Made by a program: the position numbers and the translations under genes. A stretch of DNA of 34,215 nucleotides from an uncultured Clostridia bacterium (lineage in GTDB: Bacteria > Bacillota > Clostridia > Christensenellales > UBA1750): positions 1 through 34,215 of the forward strand of contig CALWRM010000064.1 in assembly GCA_944383925.1 (NCBI GenBank). The letters are read 5' to 3'. The notes under the pieces were generated by a model that worked only from the letters and a program-made list of their open reading frames with translations, searched no databases and was not told the DNA's origin. Below are positions 15,805 through 24,366 of this stretch, piece by piece. Numbering within the stretch: position 1 is the stretch's first letter; each line of letters starts with the position of its first letter.

Positions 15805-17193
15805 TTAGGAAAACAGCTTGTCGTTGGAATACTCCCTGTCCCAGGCGGAGGTTTCGTCCCAGACGCCGCCAGAACCGGGCAGCAGATGCTCGGACAGCAC
15901 CTCGTCGTTGAGGTCGTCGATGCCAAGGCCCGGCTTTTCGTTGGGGGCGATGAAGCCGTTTTGGATCACGGGTCCGCCAAAGCCCAACACCATGTCGTCC
16001 CACCAGGGGACGTCCGGGGCGTTGAACTCGCAGGCGATGAAGTTTTCCGTGGCAACGCCCATGTGGGCGGTGGCCAGGGCCGCCACGGGCGTCTCGCACA
16101 TGTGGGCGATCATGGCCACGTGGTGTCTTTGGGCCATGTCGCCGATGCGCTTCATCTCCCCGATGCCGCCCGCGGAGCAGATGTCCGGGTGGATGATGGG
16201 GACTGCGCGCTCGCGGCATAGGGGTTCGAAGGCCTCCAGGCCGTACAGGTCCTCGCCGGTGGCCAGGGCCACGCCGCTCAGCTGGGAGAGGCGCTTGTAC
16301 TCCTCCACATAGTAGGGCGGCAGGGCGTCCTCCACCCAGGAGAGGTTGTACTTCTCCAGCCGGCGCAGCAAGCGGCCCGCATCCTCCAGGTTGATGCGGC
16401 CGATGTGGTCGATGGCCAGGGGCATTTCCCAACCCAGCTCCTCGCGCATGGCGGCCACCTCCTGCTCGTACAGGTCCAGCCCGCGCTCGGTCAGGCGGTA
16501 GAAGGTGTAGGGCATTTCCAGGGCGAAGCCCTCATAGGCCGCGTTGCGCTCGGAAAAGCGGCCCATGTCCTGGCTAAGCTCCGGATGCCTGCCGGAGATG
16601 AAGTTGAAATGCAGGTTCTGCTGGGCCTGCACCCTCTCCAACAGCCCCAGAGGCGCGGAGATCACCGTTTCCTCCGGATGCAGTGCCTGCACGTTTTCCA
16701 CGCTCAGGGCGGCCTTCACCATGGTAAAGCCGCCCCTTTGGGCATGCCCGCGGAGGATCTGGCCGATGCGGCGCCCGTCCATCCGGCCGCCGTTGTTCAC
16801 CCCCGCGTCGCAGTACATGCGGATGGCGTCTCGGTACTTGCCGCCCAGCAGCTGGTAGACGGGCACGCCATAGGCCTTGCCAGCCAGATCCCACAGGGCG
16901 ATCTCGATGCCGGAAACGCCTCCTGCCTGGCGCGCGGGGCCCGCATGCTGGCGGATGCGCCGAAACAGCCTCTCCACGTTGCAGGGGTTTTCTCCCAGCA
17001 GCCTGCCTTTGAGCGTCTGGCCGTAGATGCGGCTGCCGAAGTCGCGGATCTCGCCGACGCCCGTGATGCCTTGGTTGGTGTAGATCTTCACCAGCGTGCA
17101 GTGCATGGGCGCGCCCACCAGATCCACAAAGCGCATGTCCGTGATTCGAAGCTCCGACGGACTGGAGCAGCGGTTGATCCTTGCCTCTTCCAT
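15805..17193 (-). CDS. Enolase-superfamily sugar-acid dehydratase (mandelate racemase/galactonate dehydratase-like)
   Basis: The 462-residue protein has a capping domain (about 14-130) and a barrel with three metal ligands: Asp262 in LAIDHIGRI, Glu288 in WVEDALPP and Glu314 in TGEDLYG. An Asp337 (HPDICSAGGIGE) and His364 (MIAHMCETP) pair forms the typical general-base dyad. On strand 2 only one Lys is seen (MVKAAL, Lys160) where many members have K-x-K. About 85 residues between 165 and 250 look inserted. The second of two in-frame ATGs (17193) is chosen because GGAGG lies 7 bases before it and only one base before the first. These enzymes dehydrate acid sugars such as galactonate or mannonate; the substrate here is unknown. 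It converges on the regulator gene. Confidence 0.87.
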   Translation of the reverse strand: MEEARINRCSSPSELRITDMRFVDLVGAPMHCTLVKIYTNQGITGVGEIRDFGSRIYGQTLKGRLLGENPCNVERLFRRIRQHAGPARQAGGVSGIEIALWDLAGKAYGVPVYQLLGGKYRDAIRMYCDAGVNNGGRMDGRRIGQILRGHAQRGGFTMVKAALSVENVQALHPEETVISAPLGLLERVQAQQNLHFNFISGRHPELSQDMGRFSERNAAYEGFALEMPYTFYRLTERGLDLYEQEVAAMREELGWEMPLAIDHIGRINLEDAGRLLRRLEKYNLSWVEDALPPYYVEEYKRLSQLSGVALATGEDLYGLEAFEPLCRERAVPIIHPDICSAGGIGEMKRIGDMAQRHHVAMIAHMCETPVAALATAHMGVATENFIACEFNAPDVPWWDDMVLGFGGPVIQNGFIAPNEKPGLGIDDLNDEVLSEHLLPGSGGVWDETSAWDREYSNDKLFS

Positions 17194-17242
17194 ATCCATG
17201 CCTCCCCCATCGCCCTTCTTTCGGGCCTATATGTACGTCACG

Positions 17243-17271
17243 ATGATAGCAAGGACGCTCCCTGGCCGCAA
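17243..17271 (-). promoter_or_regulatory. Probable promoter of the dehydratase gene
   Basis: On the minus strand TTGCGG (17271-17266), a 17-base spacer and TATCAT (17248-17243) with an upstream TGC form a plausible extended -10 promoter, about 45 bases before the start codon. The remaining 17272-17438 is GC-rich with small hairpins; no clear plus-strand promoter is seen there. Confidence 0.5.
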
Positions 17272-17438
17272 GGGGAGCGCCGGGCGAAGCGCCGCCCTCT
17301 TCGTAAACCTTTTGTTAATTCCCGCTTTCGGCGGCGGAAAGCCCGGCGTCCCTCCCGATGCCGGTGCTAGGGCGGGCGGCGGCGCGCATATGCTTTGTGT
17401 GACAGAATCCCCGCAAGGGGCTGGAAGGAGGAAGCCAT

Positions 17439-18545
17439 ATGAAGATGGAGAGCAATCGGCGCTTGTTTGTGATGCTCCGGCCCCTGGACCCCATGAGCGG
17501 CCACTCCGGCTATGCCCGTCTGGAGCTTAGCAACGGCCGGGCCCAGATCACCGTCGCGGTGCAGGGCTTTACGGGGGGCGGCGGTCCGGCCTATGCCCTG
17601 CTCCTGGGCGGCGGCAAGGTCGCCATCTTGGGAAAGCTGGTGTTGGATATCCGCGGACAGGGAGGGCTACAGCTCAGCGTCAACCTCAACGACATCGACG
17701 GGCTGCCCTTTGTGTCCTACGGCATCCTGGCCGTCGGCCGGGAGCTCTTCGACCGCTTCCAGATCAGCCTGGCGGGCACCGTCGGCCGGGGTGGCTGGGT
17801 GGATTATGCCCAGGCCCAGCGCCAGGTTTTTGAGCAGCTGCACCCGGCCAGCCGCGAAAGCGCCGCCCAAGAGAACGTCGCCGTCCCCGCGGAGGAAGAG
17901 GCGGAAGCCCAGGTGCCGGACGCCGCCCAGGAAGATGCGCAGGCGACGGTTCCCGACGCCGCCCGGGAAAGCGCCGGCGGGGCTGCGGAGGGCGTCCGCG
18001 TCCCCGAGGAAGGCGCCGCTTCTTCGGCGGCGGAGGCGGCTTCCGGCGAAGAAGCGGCGCAGGCCCCCGCCGTGGCCGCGACGGCCGGCGAGGAGAGGGC
18101 CGAGGGCCGGGCGGAGGGTCCGGCGGAGGACCCGTATGACCTTCCGGCCTTGGAGGCCGCGCCCGAAGCGCTTGCGGAGACGCCCCTGGCCAGGATCGAG
18201 CGGGTGGCCGGCGTCCTTGTGGAAAGGGAGGCCTCCGTTCCCCTGCCGCCGGCCCTGGAGAAGGCCTTTTGGCCCCAAAGCCTATGGCCGCTACACGACC
18301 TGTTCCAGCGCTTTGCCCTGGATCCGGGCTTTGACCGGCAGGGAGAGCTGTTCGCCCACGTGCCTTTGGAGGGCGAGATCTGGGACCATTTCCTCCTGGG
18401 CGTGCGCCTGGACGGCAATTGGGTAACGGGGGCCGGCTACTGCGTTCCCGCGGCCTACGGCGATCCGCCCCAGGGGTTTGAAGAGGCCGACTTCATGGCC
18501 GCCAAGGACGGCCGCGGCTATTATTGCCTATGGGAGGAGGTGTAA
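17439..18545 (+). CDS. Two-domain protein of unknown function with acidic Ala/Glu linker
   Basis: I cannot name this 368-residue protein. AGGAGG lies six bases before the ATG at 17439. Residues 1-125 look like a compact beta domain (FVMLRPLDP, GYARLELSNGRAQITVAVQGF, GGKVAILGKLVLD). Residues about 135-250 are a low-complexity Ala/Glu/Pro linker with loosely repeated VPDAA-type units. Residues 270-368 form a second domain rich in aromatics (AFWPQSLWPLHDLFQRF, EIWDHFLLGVRLDGNWVTG, ending in GYYCLWEEV). There is no signal peptide or membrane segment, so it is probably cytoplasmic. The layout reminds me of uncharacterised clostridial proteins, but I could not check this. It stands alone between the dehydratase and the thrS leader. 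Confidence 0.7.
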   Translation: MKMESNRRLFVMLRPLDPMSGHSGYARLELSNGRAQITVAVQGFTGGGGPAYALLLGGGKVAILGKLVLDIRGQGGLQLSVNLNDIDGLPFVSYGILAVGRELFDRFQISLAGTVGRGGWVDYAQAQRQVFEQLHPASRESAAQENVAVPAEEEAEAQVPDAAQEDAQATVPDAARESAGGAAEGVRVPEEGAASSAAEAASGEEAAQAPAVAATAGEERAEGRAEGPAEDPYDLPALEAAPEALAETPLARIERVAGVLVEREASVPLPPALEKAFWPQSLWPLHDLFQRFALDPGFDRQGELFAHVPLEGEIWDHFLLGVRLDGNWVTGAGYCVPAAYGDPPQGFEEADFMAAKDGRGYYCLWEEV

Positions 18546-18592
18546 GGCCGCTCTTCCCCGGGTAAAATTTCCGTTCCACCGGCATTTTTCCA

Positions 18593-18620
18593 TTGACTTC
18601 GGCCTTGGGCGTGATATACT
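18593..18620 (+). promoter_or_regulatory. Promoter of the T-box-thrS transcript
   Basis: TTGACT (18593-18598), a 16-base spacer and TATACT (18615-18620) place the start near 18627, just before the T-box leader. Confidence 0.75.
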
Positions 18621-18626
18621 TATGTG

Positions 18627-18911
18627 CAACGCGAGTGGATGAGGACAGTAGTCCTTTAGGAAAGCCCCTTCTTGGTAGAGAGCGCGCGCCACCGGCTGCA
18701 AGCGGGCGCAGGGGGGAGGGACCGGCCGGGCTTCCGGCTCAAAGGGCGAACACCAGCCTCGGATTGCGCTCGGCCCGCGCGGCCGTTATCCCGCGCAAGG
18801 AGGCGGCCTTTCCCCATGGGGCAAAGGCAACTCGGGTGGAACCGCGGAATGCAGCAAGCAGTCCGTCCCGATGGACCCAGTCGCTGGGCAGACATCGGGA
18901 CGGATTTTTTT
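18627..18911 (+). promoter_or_regulatory. T-box riboswitch, threonine-specific
   Basis: The leader contains the T-box core GGGTGGAACCGCGG (18834-18847), followed by a terminator that competes with the antiterminator. Stem I features are present: a GAGGACAGTAG segment (AGTA at 18647-18650) and AGAGAG (18677-18682). A likely specifier is ACC, a threonine codon, at 18752-18754 within GCGAACACCAG, with the usual purine after it. Uncharged tRNA-Thr would bind, stabilise the antiterminator and allow transcription of thrS. The variable T-box base A predicts a U discriminator on the tRNA. Family and target are secure; the exact specifier position is by eye. Confidence 0.93.
18862..18911 (+). terminator. 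T-box-controlled terminator
   Basis: TCCGTCCCGATG (18862-18873) pairs perfectly with CATCGGGACGGA (18893-18904), followed by seven T. The loop holds a second small CCCAG/CTGGG hairpin. It ends 57 bases before the thrS start. Confidence 0.95.
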
Positions 18912-18968
18912 ATTTGGATTGCAGCCGTGCGATCACAGGAGCGGAACGAATAAAGGAGGATTTTTTCC

Positions 18969-20873
18969 ATGCAAATCACGCTCAAGGACGGAAAAAGCGT
19001 GGAGCTTGAGGCTCCCATCACGGGTCTGGAGCTGGCGGGCAAGCTTTCCCAGGCGCTGAAGAAGGACGCCCTGGCCATGAAGGTGGACGGCCAGGTCGTG
19101 GGGCTGACCACGCCCATCACCCAGGATTGCCAGGTGGAGTTCCTGACCTTTGCCGACGAGGAGGGCCTCCGGGTGTACCGCCATTCGGCCAGCCACCTGC
19201 TCGCCCAGGCCGTCAAGCGCGTGCTTCCCAACGTGAAGCTGGCCATCGGTCCGGCCATCGAAAACGGCTTCTACTACGATTTTGACGCGGACGAACCCTT
19301 CACCCCGGAGCTGTTTAAGCGCCTGGAAAAGGAAATGGACAAGATCGTCAAGGCCAACTACCCCATCGAGCGCTTCGAGCTGCCCCGCGAGGAAGCCATC
19401 GCCTTCTGCAAGGAGAAGGGCGAGCCCTACAAGGTGGAGCTGATCGAGGACCTGCCCGAGGACAGCGTCATCTCCTTCTACAAGCAGGGCGACTTCACCG
19501 ACCTTTGCGCCGGCCCCCACCTTCCCTCCACCGGCCGCATCAAGGCCGTCGCCTTGCAGCAGCTGGCCGGCGCCTATTGGCGCGGCAGCGAAAAGAACAA
19601 GATGCTCCAGCGCATCTACGGCACCGCCTTCGACACCAAGGAAAACCTCAAGGCCTACCTGGATATGCTGGAGGAAGCCAAGAAGCGCGATCACCGCAAG
19701 CTGGGCAAGGAGCTTGGCCTGTATCTGCTCATGGAGGAGGGCCCCGGCTTCCCCTTCTTCCTGCCCAAGGGCATGGTGCTGCGCAACACCCTGCTGGACT
19801 ATTGGCGTAAGGTGCATAAGCGCTACGGCTATGTGGAGATCTCCACGCCCATCATCCTCAGCCGCGAGCTGTGGGAGCGCAGCGGCCACTGGGATCACTA
19901 CAAGGACAACATGTATTTCACCAAGATCGACGACCAGGACTTCGCCGTCAAGCCCATGAACTGCCCCAGCGGCATGCTGGTGTATAAATCCGAGCCCCAT
20001 TCCTACAGGGATCTGCCCCTGCGCTGCGGCGAGCTGGGCTTGGTCCACCGCCACGAGCTGTCCGGCGCGCTGCACGGTCTGTTCCGCGTGCGCTGCTTCA
20101 CCCAGGACGACGCTCACATCTTCATGACCCCCGAGCAGATGAAGGACGAGATCAAGGGCGTGGTTCGGCTCTTCGACGAGGTCTATTCCCTCTTCGGCCT
20201 GGAGTATGCCATTGAGCTTTCCACCATGCCTGAGGATCACATCGGCACCGAGGAAGAGTGGGAGATCAACCAGAACATCCTCAAGGAAGCCATCCTGGAA
20301 ATGGGCAAGAGCTTCACCATCAACGAGGGCGACGGCGCTTTCTACGGCCCCAAGCTGGACTTCCACCTCAAGGATTGCCTGGGCCGTACCTGGCAGTGCG
20401 GCACCATCCAGCTGGACAGCCAGCTGCCCGAGCGCTTCCAGTTGGAATACACCGGCGCGGACGGCGAAAAGCATCGCCCCGTGATGATCCACCGCGTCGT
20501 GTTCGGCTCCATCGAGCGCTTCATCGGCATCATCACCGAGCAGTTTGCCGGCGCCTTCCCCACCTGGTTGGCCCCCGTGCAGGTTAAGCTGCTCTCCATC
20601 ACCGACAGGGCCAGCGCGCGCGTTCAGGAGCTGGCCGCCCAGCTGGACGCCTTGGGCTATCGCGTGGAGACCGATCTTCGCAACGAAAAGATCGGCTACA
20701 AGATCCGCGAGGCCCAGCTGCAAAAGATTCCCTACATGCTGGTGCTGGGCGACAAGGAAGTCGAAAGCGGCACCATGGCCGTGCGCTCCCGCAAGGAGGG
20801 CGACCTTGGCGTCATGACCGTGGATGCCTTTGTGGAAAAGCTGCGCGCCGAGGTGGAGTCCAAGGCCCTGTGA
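18969..20873 (+). CDS. thrS: Threonyl-tRNA synthetase
   Basis: The 634-residue enzyme has the full bacterial layout. A TGS domain spans 1-62. The editing domain carries HSASH (72-76) and the C-x-x-x-H pair in DLCAGPHL (Cys180, His184). The class II catalytic core has zinc ligands Cys332 (MNCPSGML), His383 (DDAHIF) and His508 (MIHRVVFGSIERF), and an anticodon-binding domain follows from about 535. It attaches threonine to tRNA-Thr and clears mis-added serine. AAAGGAGG stands upstream of the ATG. A threonine T-box precedes the gene and asd follows after 43 bases without an obvious terminator. Confidence 0.98.
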   Translation: MQITLKDGKSVELEAPITGLELAGKLSQALKKDALAMKVDGQVVGLTTPITQDCQVEFLTFADEEGLRVYRHSASHLLAQAVKRVLPNVKLAIGPAIENGFYYDFDADEPFTPELFKRLEKEMDKIVKANYPIERFELPREEAIAFCKEKGEPYKVELIEDLPEDSVISFYKQGDFTDLCAGPHLPSTGRIKAVALQQLAGAYWRGSEKNKMLQRIYGTAFDTKENLKAYLDMLEEAKKRDHRKLGKELGLYLLMEEGPGFPFFLPKGMVLRNTLLDYWRKVHKRYGYVEISTPIILSRELWERSGHWDHYKDNMYFTKIDDQDFAVKPMNCPSGMLVYKSEPHSYRDLPLRCGELGLVHRHELSGALHGLFRVRCFTQDDAHIFMTPEQMKDEIKGVVRLFDEVYSLFGLEYAIELSTMPEDHIGTEEEWEINQNILKEAILEMGKSFTINEGDGAFYGPKLDFHLKDCLGRTWQCGTIQLDSQLPERFQLEYTGADGEKHRPVMIHRVVFGSIERFIGIITEQFAGAFPTWLAPVQVKLLSITDRASARVQELAAQLDALGYRVETDLRNEKIGYKIREAQLQKIPYMLVLGDKEVESGTMAVRSRKEGDLGVMTVDAFVEKLRAEVESKAL

Positions 20874-20916
20874 TCCCCGTCAGGGAGATCCAAATCGAAG
20901 CGTTAGGAGGTAGCCC

Positions 20917-21993
20917 ATGAAAAAGTATAAGGTTGGCGTGATCGGCGCCACAGGCATGGTTGGGCAGCGCTTTGCGCTCCTGCTGGCAAACCATCCCTGG
21001 TTTGAGATTTCCGCGCTGGCCGCCAGCCAGCGCAGCGCCGGCAAGACCTACGAGGAGGCCGTGCAGGGCCGCTGGCTGATGTCCGAGCCCCTGCCCGAAG
21101 CGCTCAAGAACATCCCTTTGGAGGACGCCGCCAACGTGCAGGCCCTGGCCGACAAGGTGGACTTCGTGTTTTGTGCCGTGAACATGCCCAAGCCCGCCAC
21201 CCGCGAGCTGGAGGAGAGCTACGCCAAGGCCGAAATCCCCGTGGTGTCCAACAACTCCGCCTGTCGCCTGCTGCCCGACGTGCCCATGCTCATCCCCGAA
21301 TGCAACCCCGACCACGCCCATGCCATCGCCCAGCAGCGCAAGCGCCTGGGCACCAAGCGCGGCTTCATCGCGGTCAAGCCCAACTGTTCCATCCAGTCCT
21401 ATGTGCCCGCCCTCACGCCCCTGACCGGCTGCGGCATCGAGTCCATCGTGGTCTGCACCTACCAGGCCATTTCCGGCGCGGGCAAGACCTTTGACACCAT
21501 GCCCGAGATTCTGGACAACGTGATCCCCTTTATCTCCGGCGAAGAGGAAAAGAGCGAGCAGGAGCCCCTCAAGATCTGGGGCCGCATGGAGAACGGCCTC
21601 ATCGTGCCCGCCTCCGGGCCCAAGATCTCGGCCCAATGCCTGCGCGTGCCCGTGTCCGACGGCCACATGGCCGCCGTGAGCGTCAAGTTCAAGAACAAGC
21701 CTTCCATCGAGCAGATGAAGGTGGCCTGGGCCATGTTCAAGGGCGAACCCCAGAAGCTGGAGCTGCCCAGCGCGCCCCAGCCCTTCCTGCGCTACTTCGA
21801 GGAGGACAACCGGCCGCAGTCCAAGCTGGACCGGGACCTGTCCGGCGGCATGGGCATTTCCATCGGCCGCCTGCGGGAAGACCCCGTGATGGACTATCGC
21901 TTCGTTTGCCTCTCCCACAACACCCTGCGCGGCGCCGCCGGCGGCGGCGTGCTCTCGGCAGAGCTGCTCTGCGCGCAGGGATGGATGGACTAA
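20917..21993 (+). CDS. asd: Aspartate-semialdehyde dehydrogenase, archaeal/fungal-type subgroup
   Basis: The 358-residue enzyme reduces aspartyl phosphate to aspartate semialdehyde, the branch point to lysine/diaminopimelate, methionine and threonine. The N-terminus has the NADP-binding VGVIGATGMVGQRF (7-19). The catalytic Cys is Cys157 in VKPNCSIQ, and the likely acid-base His is His250 in SDGHMAAV. The sequence style (PNCSIQSYVPAL, SGAGKTFDTMPEILDNVIPFI) is closer to the archaeal/yeast subgroup than to the classical bacterial one; this is a judgement by eye. TAGGAGG precedes the ATG at 20917. The 43-base gap after thrS holds only a weak GATCCCC/GGG-GATC hairpin with no T run, so it may be cotranscribed and come under threonine T-box control. 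Confidence 0.95.
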   Translation: MKKYKVGVIGATGMVGQRFALLLANHPWFEISALAASQRSAGKTYEEAVQGRWLMSEPLPEALKNIPLEDAANVQALADKVDFVFCAVNMPKPATRELEESYAKAEIPVVSNNSACRLLPDVPMLIPECNPDHAHAIAQQRKRLGTKRGFIAVKPNCSIQSYVPALTPLTGCGIESIVVCTYQAISGAGKTFDTMPEILDNVIPFISGEEEKSEQEPLKIWGRMENGLIVPASGPKISAQCLRVPVSDGHMAAVSVKFKNKPSIEQMKVAWAMFKGEPQKLELPSAPQPFLRYFEEDNRPQSKLDRDLSGGMGISIGRLREDPVMDYRFVCLSHNTLRGAAGGGVLSAELLCAQGWMD

Positions 21994-22009
21994 TCCCGCT
22001 CAAAGCAAG

Positions 22010-22049
22010 GGGGCGCGGCCAAGCTGGCCGCGCCCCTATGTTCTTTTTT
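22010..22049 (+). terminator. Terminator after asd
   Basis: GGGGCGCGGCCA pairs with TGGCCGCGCCCC (22010-22036) around AGC. A T-rich tail (TATGTTCTTTTTT) begins at the stem base. On the minus strand it lies downstream of fhs, but without a good T run there. Confidence 0.8.
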
Positions 22050-22070
22050 CGGATTTCTCGGGCCGGCGGG

Positions 22071-23723
22071 CTAGAAAAGCCCGCGGATCTCGCCGTTTTC
22101 GTCGACGTCGATGTCCTCCGCCGCCGGAACCTTCGGCAGGCCGGGCATGGCGATGATCTCGCCGGCAAAGGCCACCACGAAGCCGGCGCCCGCGCTCAGG
22201 CGAACCTGGCGGATCTGCAGCTGGAAGCCCTCCGGCGCGCCCAGCTTCTTGGGATCGTCGGAGAAGGAGTACTGGGTCTTGGCGATGCAAACGGGGAAGT
22301 CCGCTTGCTTGTCCCATTTGCGCAGCTGGGTCTTGACTCCAGGGGCGAAGGAGACGCCCTTGGCGCCATAGACGCGGGTGGCGATCAGGCGGATCTTCTC
22401 CTCCAGGGGGCAATCCAGCGGGTACGAGAAGGAAGGGGTAAAGGGCTGCTCGCTCAGGCGCAGCACCTCCTTTGCCAACTCCAGGCCGCCCTGACCGCCC
22501 TTGGCCCAGACGTCGCAGAGACATACGTTCACCCCCAGCGCCGCCAGGGCGGACTGCACCAGGTCCAGCTCCGCCTGGGTGTCGCTGGCAAAGCGGTTCA
22601 GCGCCGCCACCACGGGCAGGCCGTAGACCTCCCGCATGTTCCGCACGTGGCGCAGCAGGTTGGGCAGGCCCTTTTCCACGGCCTCCAGGTTTTCCTGGCC
22701 CAGGGCGTCCTTGGGCACGCCGCCGTGGCACTTGAGCGCGCGCACCGTGGCCACCACCACGCAGGCGCAGGGTTGCAGACCCGCCATGCGGCACTTGATG
22801 TCCAGGAACTTTTCCGCGCCAAGGTCCGCGCCGAAGCCGGCCTCCGTCACCACATACTCGCTCAGGCGCAGGGCCGTCTTGGTGGCGATCACGGAGTTGC
22901 ATCCGTGGGCGATGTTGGCAAAGGGGCCGCCATGCACCAGGGCCGGCGTGCCCTCCAGGGTCTGCACCAGGTTGGGCTTGAGCGCTTCCTTCAGCAGGGC
23001 CGTCATGGCCCCCTCGGCCTTGAGCTCGCTGGCGGTCACGGCCCGTCCCTCGAAGGTATAGCCCACCAGCACGCGGCCCAGGCGCTTTTTGAGATCCTGC
23101 AGGTCGCTGGCCAGGCAGAACACGGCCATCACCTCCGAGGCGGCGGTGATGTCAAAGCCGTCGGGCCTGGGCATGCCGTTGGACTTGCCGCCGAGGCCGG
23201 AAAGAATCTCGCGCAGCTGCCGGTCGTTCATGTCCATGCAGCGGCGCCAGACCACGCGCCGGGGGTCCAGGCCCAGATGGTTGCCCTGCTGGATGTGGTT
23301 ATCCACCATGGCGGCCAGCAGGTTGTTGGCGGTGGTGATGGCATGCAGGTCGCCGGTGAAGTGCAGGTTGATCTCCTCCATGGGCGCGATTTGGGCGTAG
23401 CCGCCGCCGGCCGCGCCGCCCTTGACGCCAAACACGGGGCCCAGGGAGGGCTCGCGCAGGGCCAGGGAGGCGTCCTTGCCGAGCCTGCGCAGGCCGTCCG
23501 CCAGGCCGATGGAAACCGTGGTCTTGCCCTCGCCCGCCGGCGTGGGGTTGATGGCGGTCACCAGGATCAGTTTGCCCTGTTTGTCCCCCTGCAGCTTGCT
23601 CACATCCAGCTTGGCCTTGCAGCGGCCATAGGGCTCCAACGCCTCCTCCGGCACATGGAGGGCCTTGGCCACCTCCTGGATGGGCTTGAGCTTCACTCCC
23701 CTTGCGATATCCAGATCGTTCAT
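22071..23723 (-). CDS. fhs: Formate-tetrahydrofolate ligase
   Basis: The 550-residue enzyme joins formate to tetrahydrofolate using ATP, a step of one-carbon metabolism and of the methyl branch of the Wood-Ljungdahl pathway. The ATP loop TPAGEGKTT is at 61-69. Further family signatures include [22 protein letters not shown]-like sequence (about 95-115), the [15 protein letters not shown] segment, [21 protein letters not shown], and the ending [20 protein letters not shown]. The frame is open upstream to 23921, but the ATG at 23723 ([14 protein letters not shown]) has AAGGGG eight bases upstream and matches the family start. No other Wood-Ljungdahl genes are in this window, so acetogenesis cannot be claimed. 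Confidence 0.97.
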   Translation of the reverse strand: MNDLDIARGVKLKPIQEVAKALHVPEEALEPYGRCKAKLDVSKLQGDKQGKLILVTAINPTPAGEGKTTVSIGLADGLRRLGKDASLALREPSLGPVFGVKGGAAGGGYAQIAPMEEINLHFTGDLHAITTANNLLAAMVDNHIQQGNHLGLDPRRVVWRRCMDMNDRQLREILSGLGGKSNGMPRPDGFDITAASEVMAVFCLASDLQDLKKRLGRVLVGYTFEGRAVTASELKAEGAMTALLKEALKPNLVQTLEGTPALVHGGPFANIAHGCNSVIATKTALRLSEYVVTEAGFGADLGAEKFLDIKCRMAGLQPCACVVVATVRALKCHGGVPKDALGQENLEAVEKGLPNLLRHVRNMREVYGLPVVAALNRFASDTQAELDLVQSALAALGVNVCLCDVWAKGGQGGLELAKEVLRLSEQPFTPSFSYPLDCPLEEKIRLIATRVYGAKGVSFAPGVKTQLRKWDKQADFPVCIAKTQYSFSDDPKKLGAPEGFQLQIRQVRLSAGAGFVVAFAGEIIAMPGLPKVPAAEDIDVDENGEIRGLF

Positions 23724-23763
23724 ACTATCTACCCCTTCACGTTCCACTTTTTTCTTCCCCGGA

Positions 23764-23792
23764 TTGCTAGAAGTTTTTCCAGGTGGTATACT
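23764..23792 (+). promoter_or_regulatory. Promoter of the LiaF-like gene
   Basis: TTGCTA (23764-23769), a 17-base spacer and TATACT (23787-23792) give a good plus-strand promoter, with a start near 23799, about 33 bases before the ATG. Confidence 0.65.
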
Positions 23793-23799
23793 TAAGTTC

Positions 23800-23808
23800 A
23801 GTATAGCA
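23800..23808 (-). promoter_or_regulatory. Probable extended -10 element for fhs
   Basis: The minus strand reads TGCTATACT, an extended -10 box, about 77 bases before the fhs ATG. No good -35 box is seen at 17 bases. It faces the plus-strand promoter and shares the palindrome TATACT-N7-AGTATA with it. Confidence 0.45.
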
Positions 23809-23831
23809 CATTGCGCTTTGGAAAGGAAACC

Positions 23832-24347
23832 ATGGGCATGAACAGAAAGACGATTTTTTGGTCCATTTACCTCATCCTGGTCGGCCTGCTCCTGCTGGTT
23901 AAGTTGCTCTTTAACCTGCACTTTGGCTGGTTCAGCGCCGCTTTCGCCATCTTGCTGCTACAATCCGGCATAGCCCTGATCGTCTGGGGCTGCACCAATG
24001 GCAAGAAGAGCTATCGCCACGAGGGCGGCCTGCACATGTTTATGTCCGGGACCATCCTTCCGGACCCAAGCGACGAGACGGTCACCGTGCTCTTTGCGGA
24101 TGCGCGGGTGGAGCTGAGCGCCCCTCTGCCCCCGGAGATGGAGATCTCCAGCATCTTCGCCAACACCGTCGTCCAGCTGCCGCCTTCCTGGTCGGTGCGG
24201 GCCGAGTGTTCGGTGGCCTTTGGCAACCTGCAAACGCCGGAAGGCTCCGTATCCGGGTTTGGCGATCGGGTGATCCTCGTGGGCGACGGCCAGCAGTGCC
24301 GCCTGCGCGCAAACGCGGTGTTCGGCCAGCTGGTTTTGCACGACTGA
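23832..24347 (+). CDS. Membrane protein with LiaF-like C-terminal domain
   Basis: The 171-residue protein has two adjacent membrane helices (about residues 7-24 and 29-50), a short basic turn ([11 protein letters not shown]), and a soluble beta-rich domain from about 65 to the end. The latter resembles the LiaF/DUF2154-type 'cell wall-active antibiotics response' fold ([50 protein letters not shown]). LiaF proteins damp a cell-envelope stress kinase, but no liaS/liaR pair is next to this gene, so a stress role is only suggested. The ATG at 23832 has AAAGGA four bases upstream; the ATG two codons later is an alternative. It diverges from fhs. Confidence 0.75.
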   Translation: MGMNRKTIFWSIYLILVGLLLLVKLLFNLHFGWFSAAFAILLLQSGIALIVWGCTNGKKSYRHEGGLHMFMSGTILPDPSDETVTVLFADARVELSAPLPPEMEISSIFANTVVQLPPSWSVRAECSVAFGNLQTPEGSVSGFGDRVILVGDGQQCRLRANAVFGQLVLHD

Positions 24348-24366
24348 TCCGCTTCCCCATGGCGCC

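Noticed and set aside
18933-20723. Long minus-strand open frame opposite thrS
   Set aside because: It is wholly antisense to thrS and has no recognisable domain or ribosome binding site.
22071-23723. Evidence for an acetogenic Wood-Ljungdahl cluster
   Set aside because: Only fhs is present; it also serves ordinary folate one-carbon metabolism and none of its usual pathway partners are in the window.
21636-23795. Plus-strand open frame spanning the end of asd and all of fhs
   Set aside because: It runs through a terminator and antisense to fhs; its composition is typical of a shadow frame.
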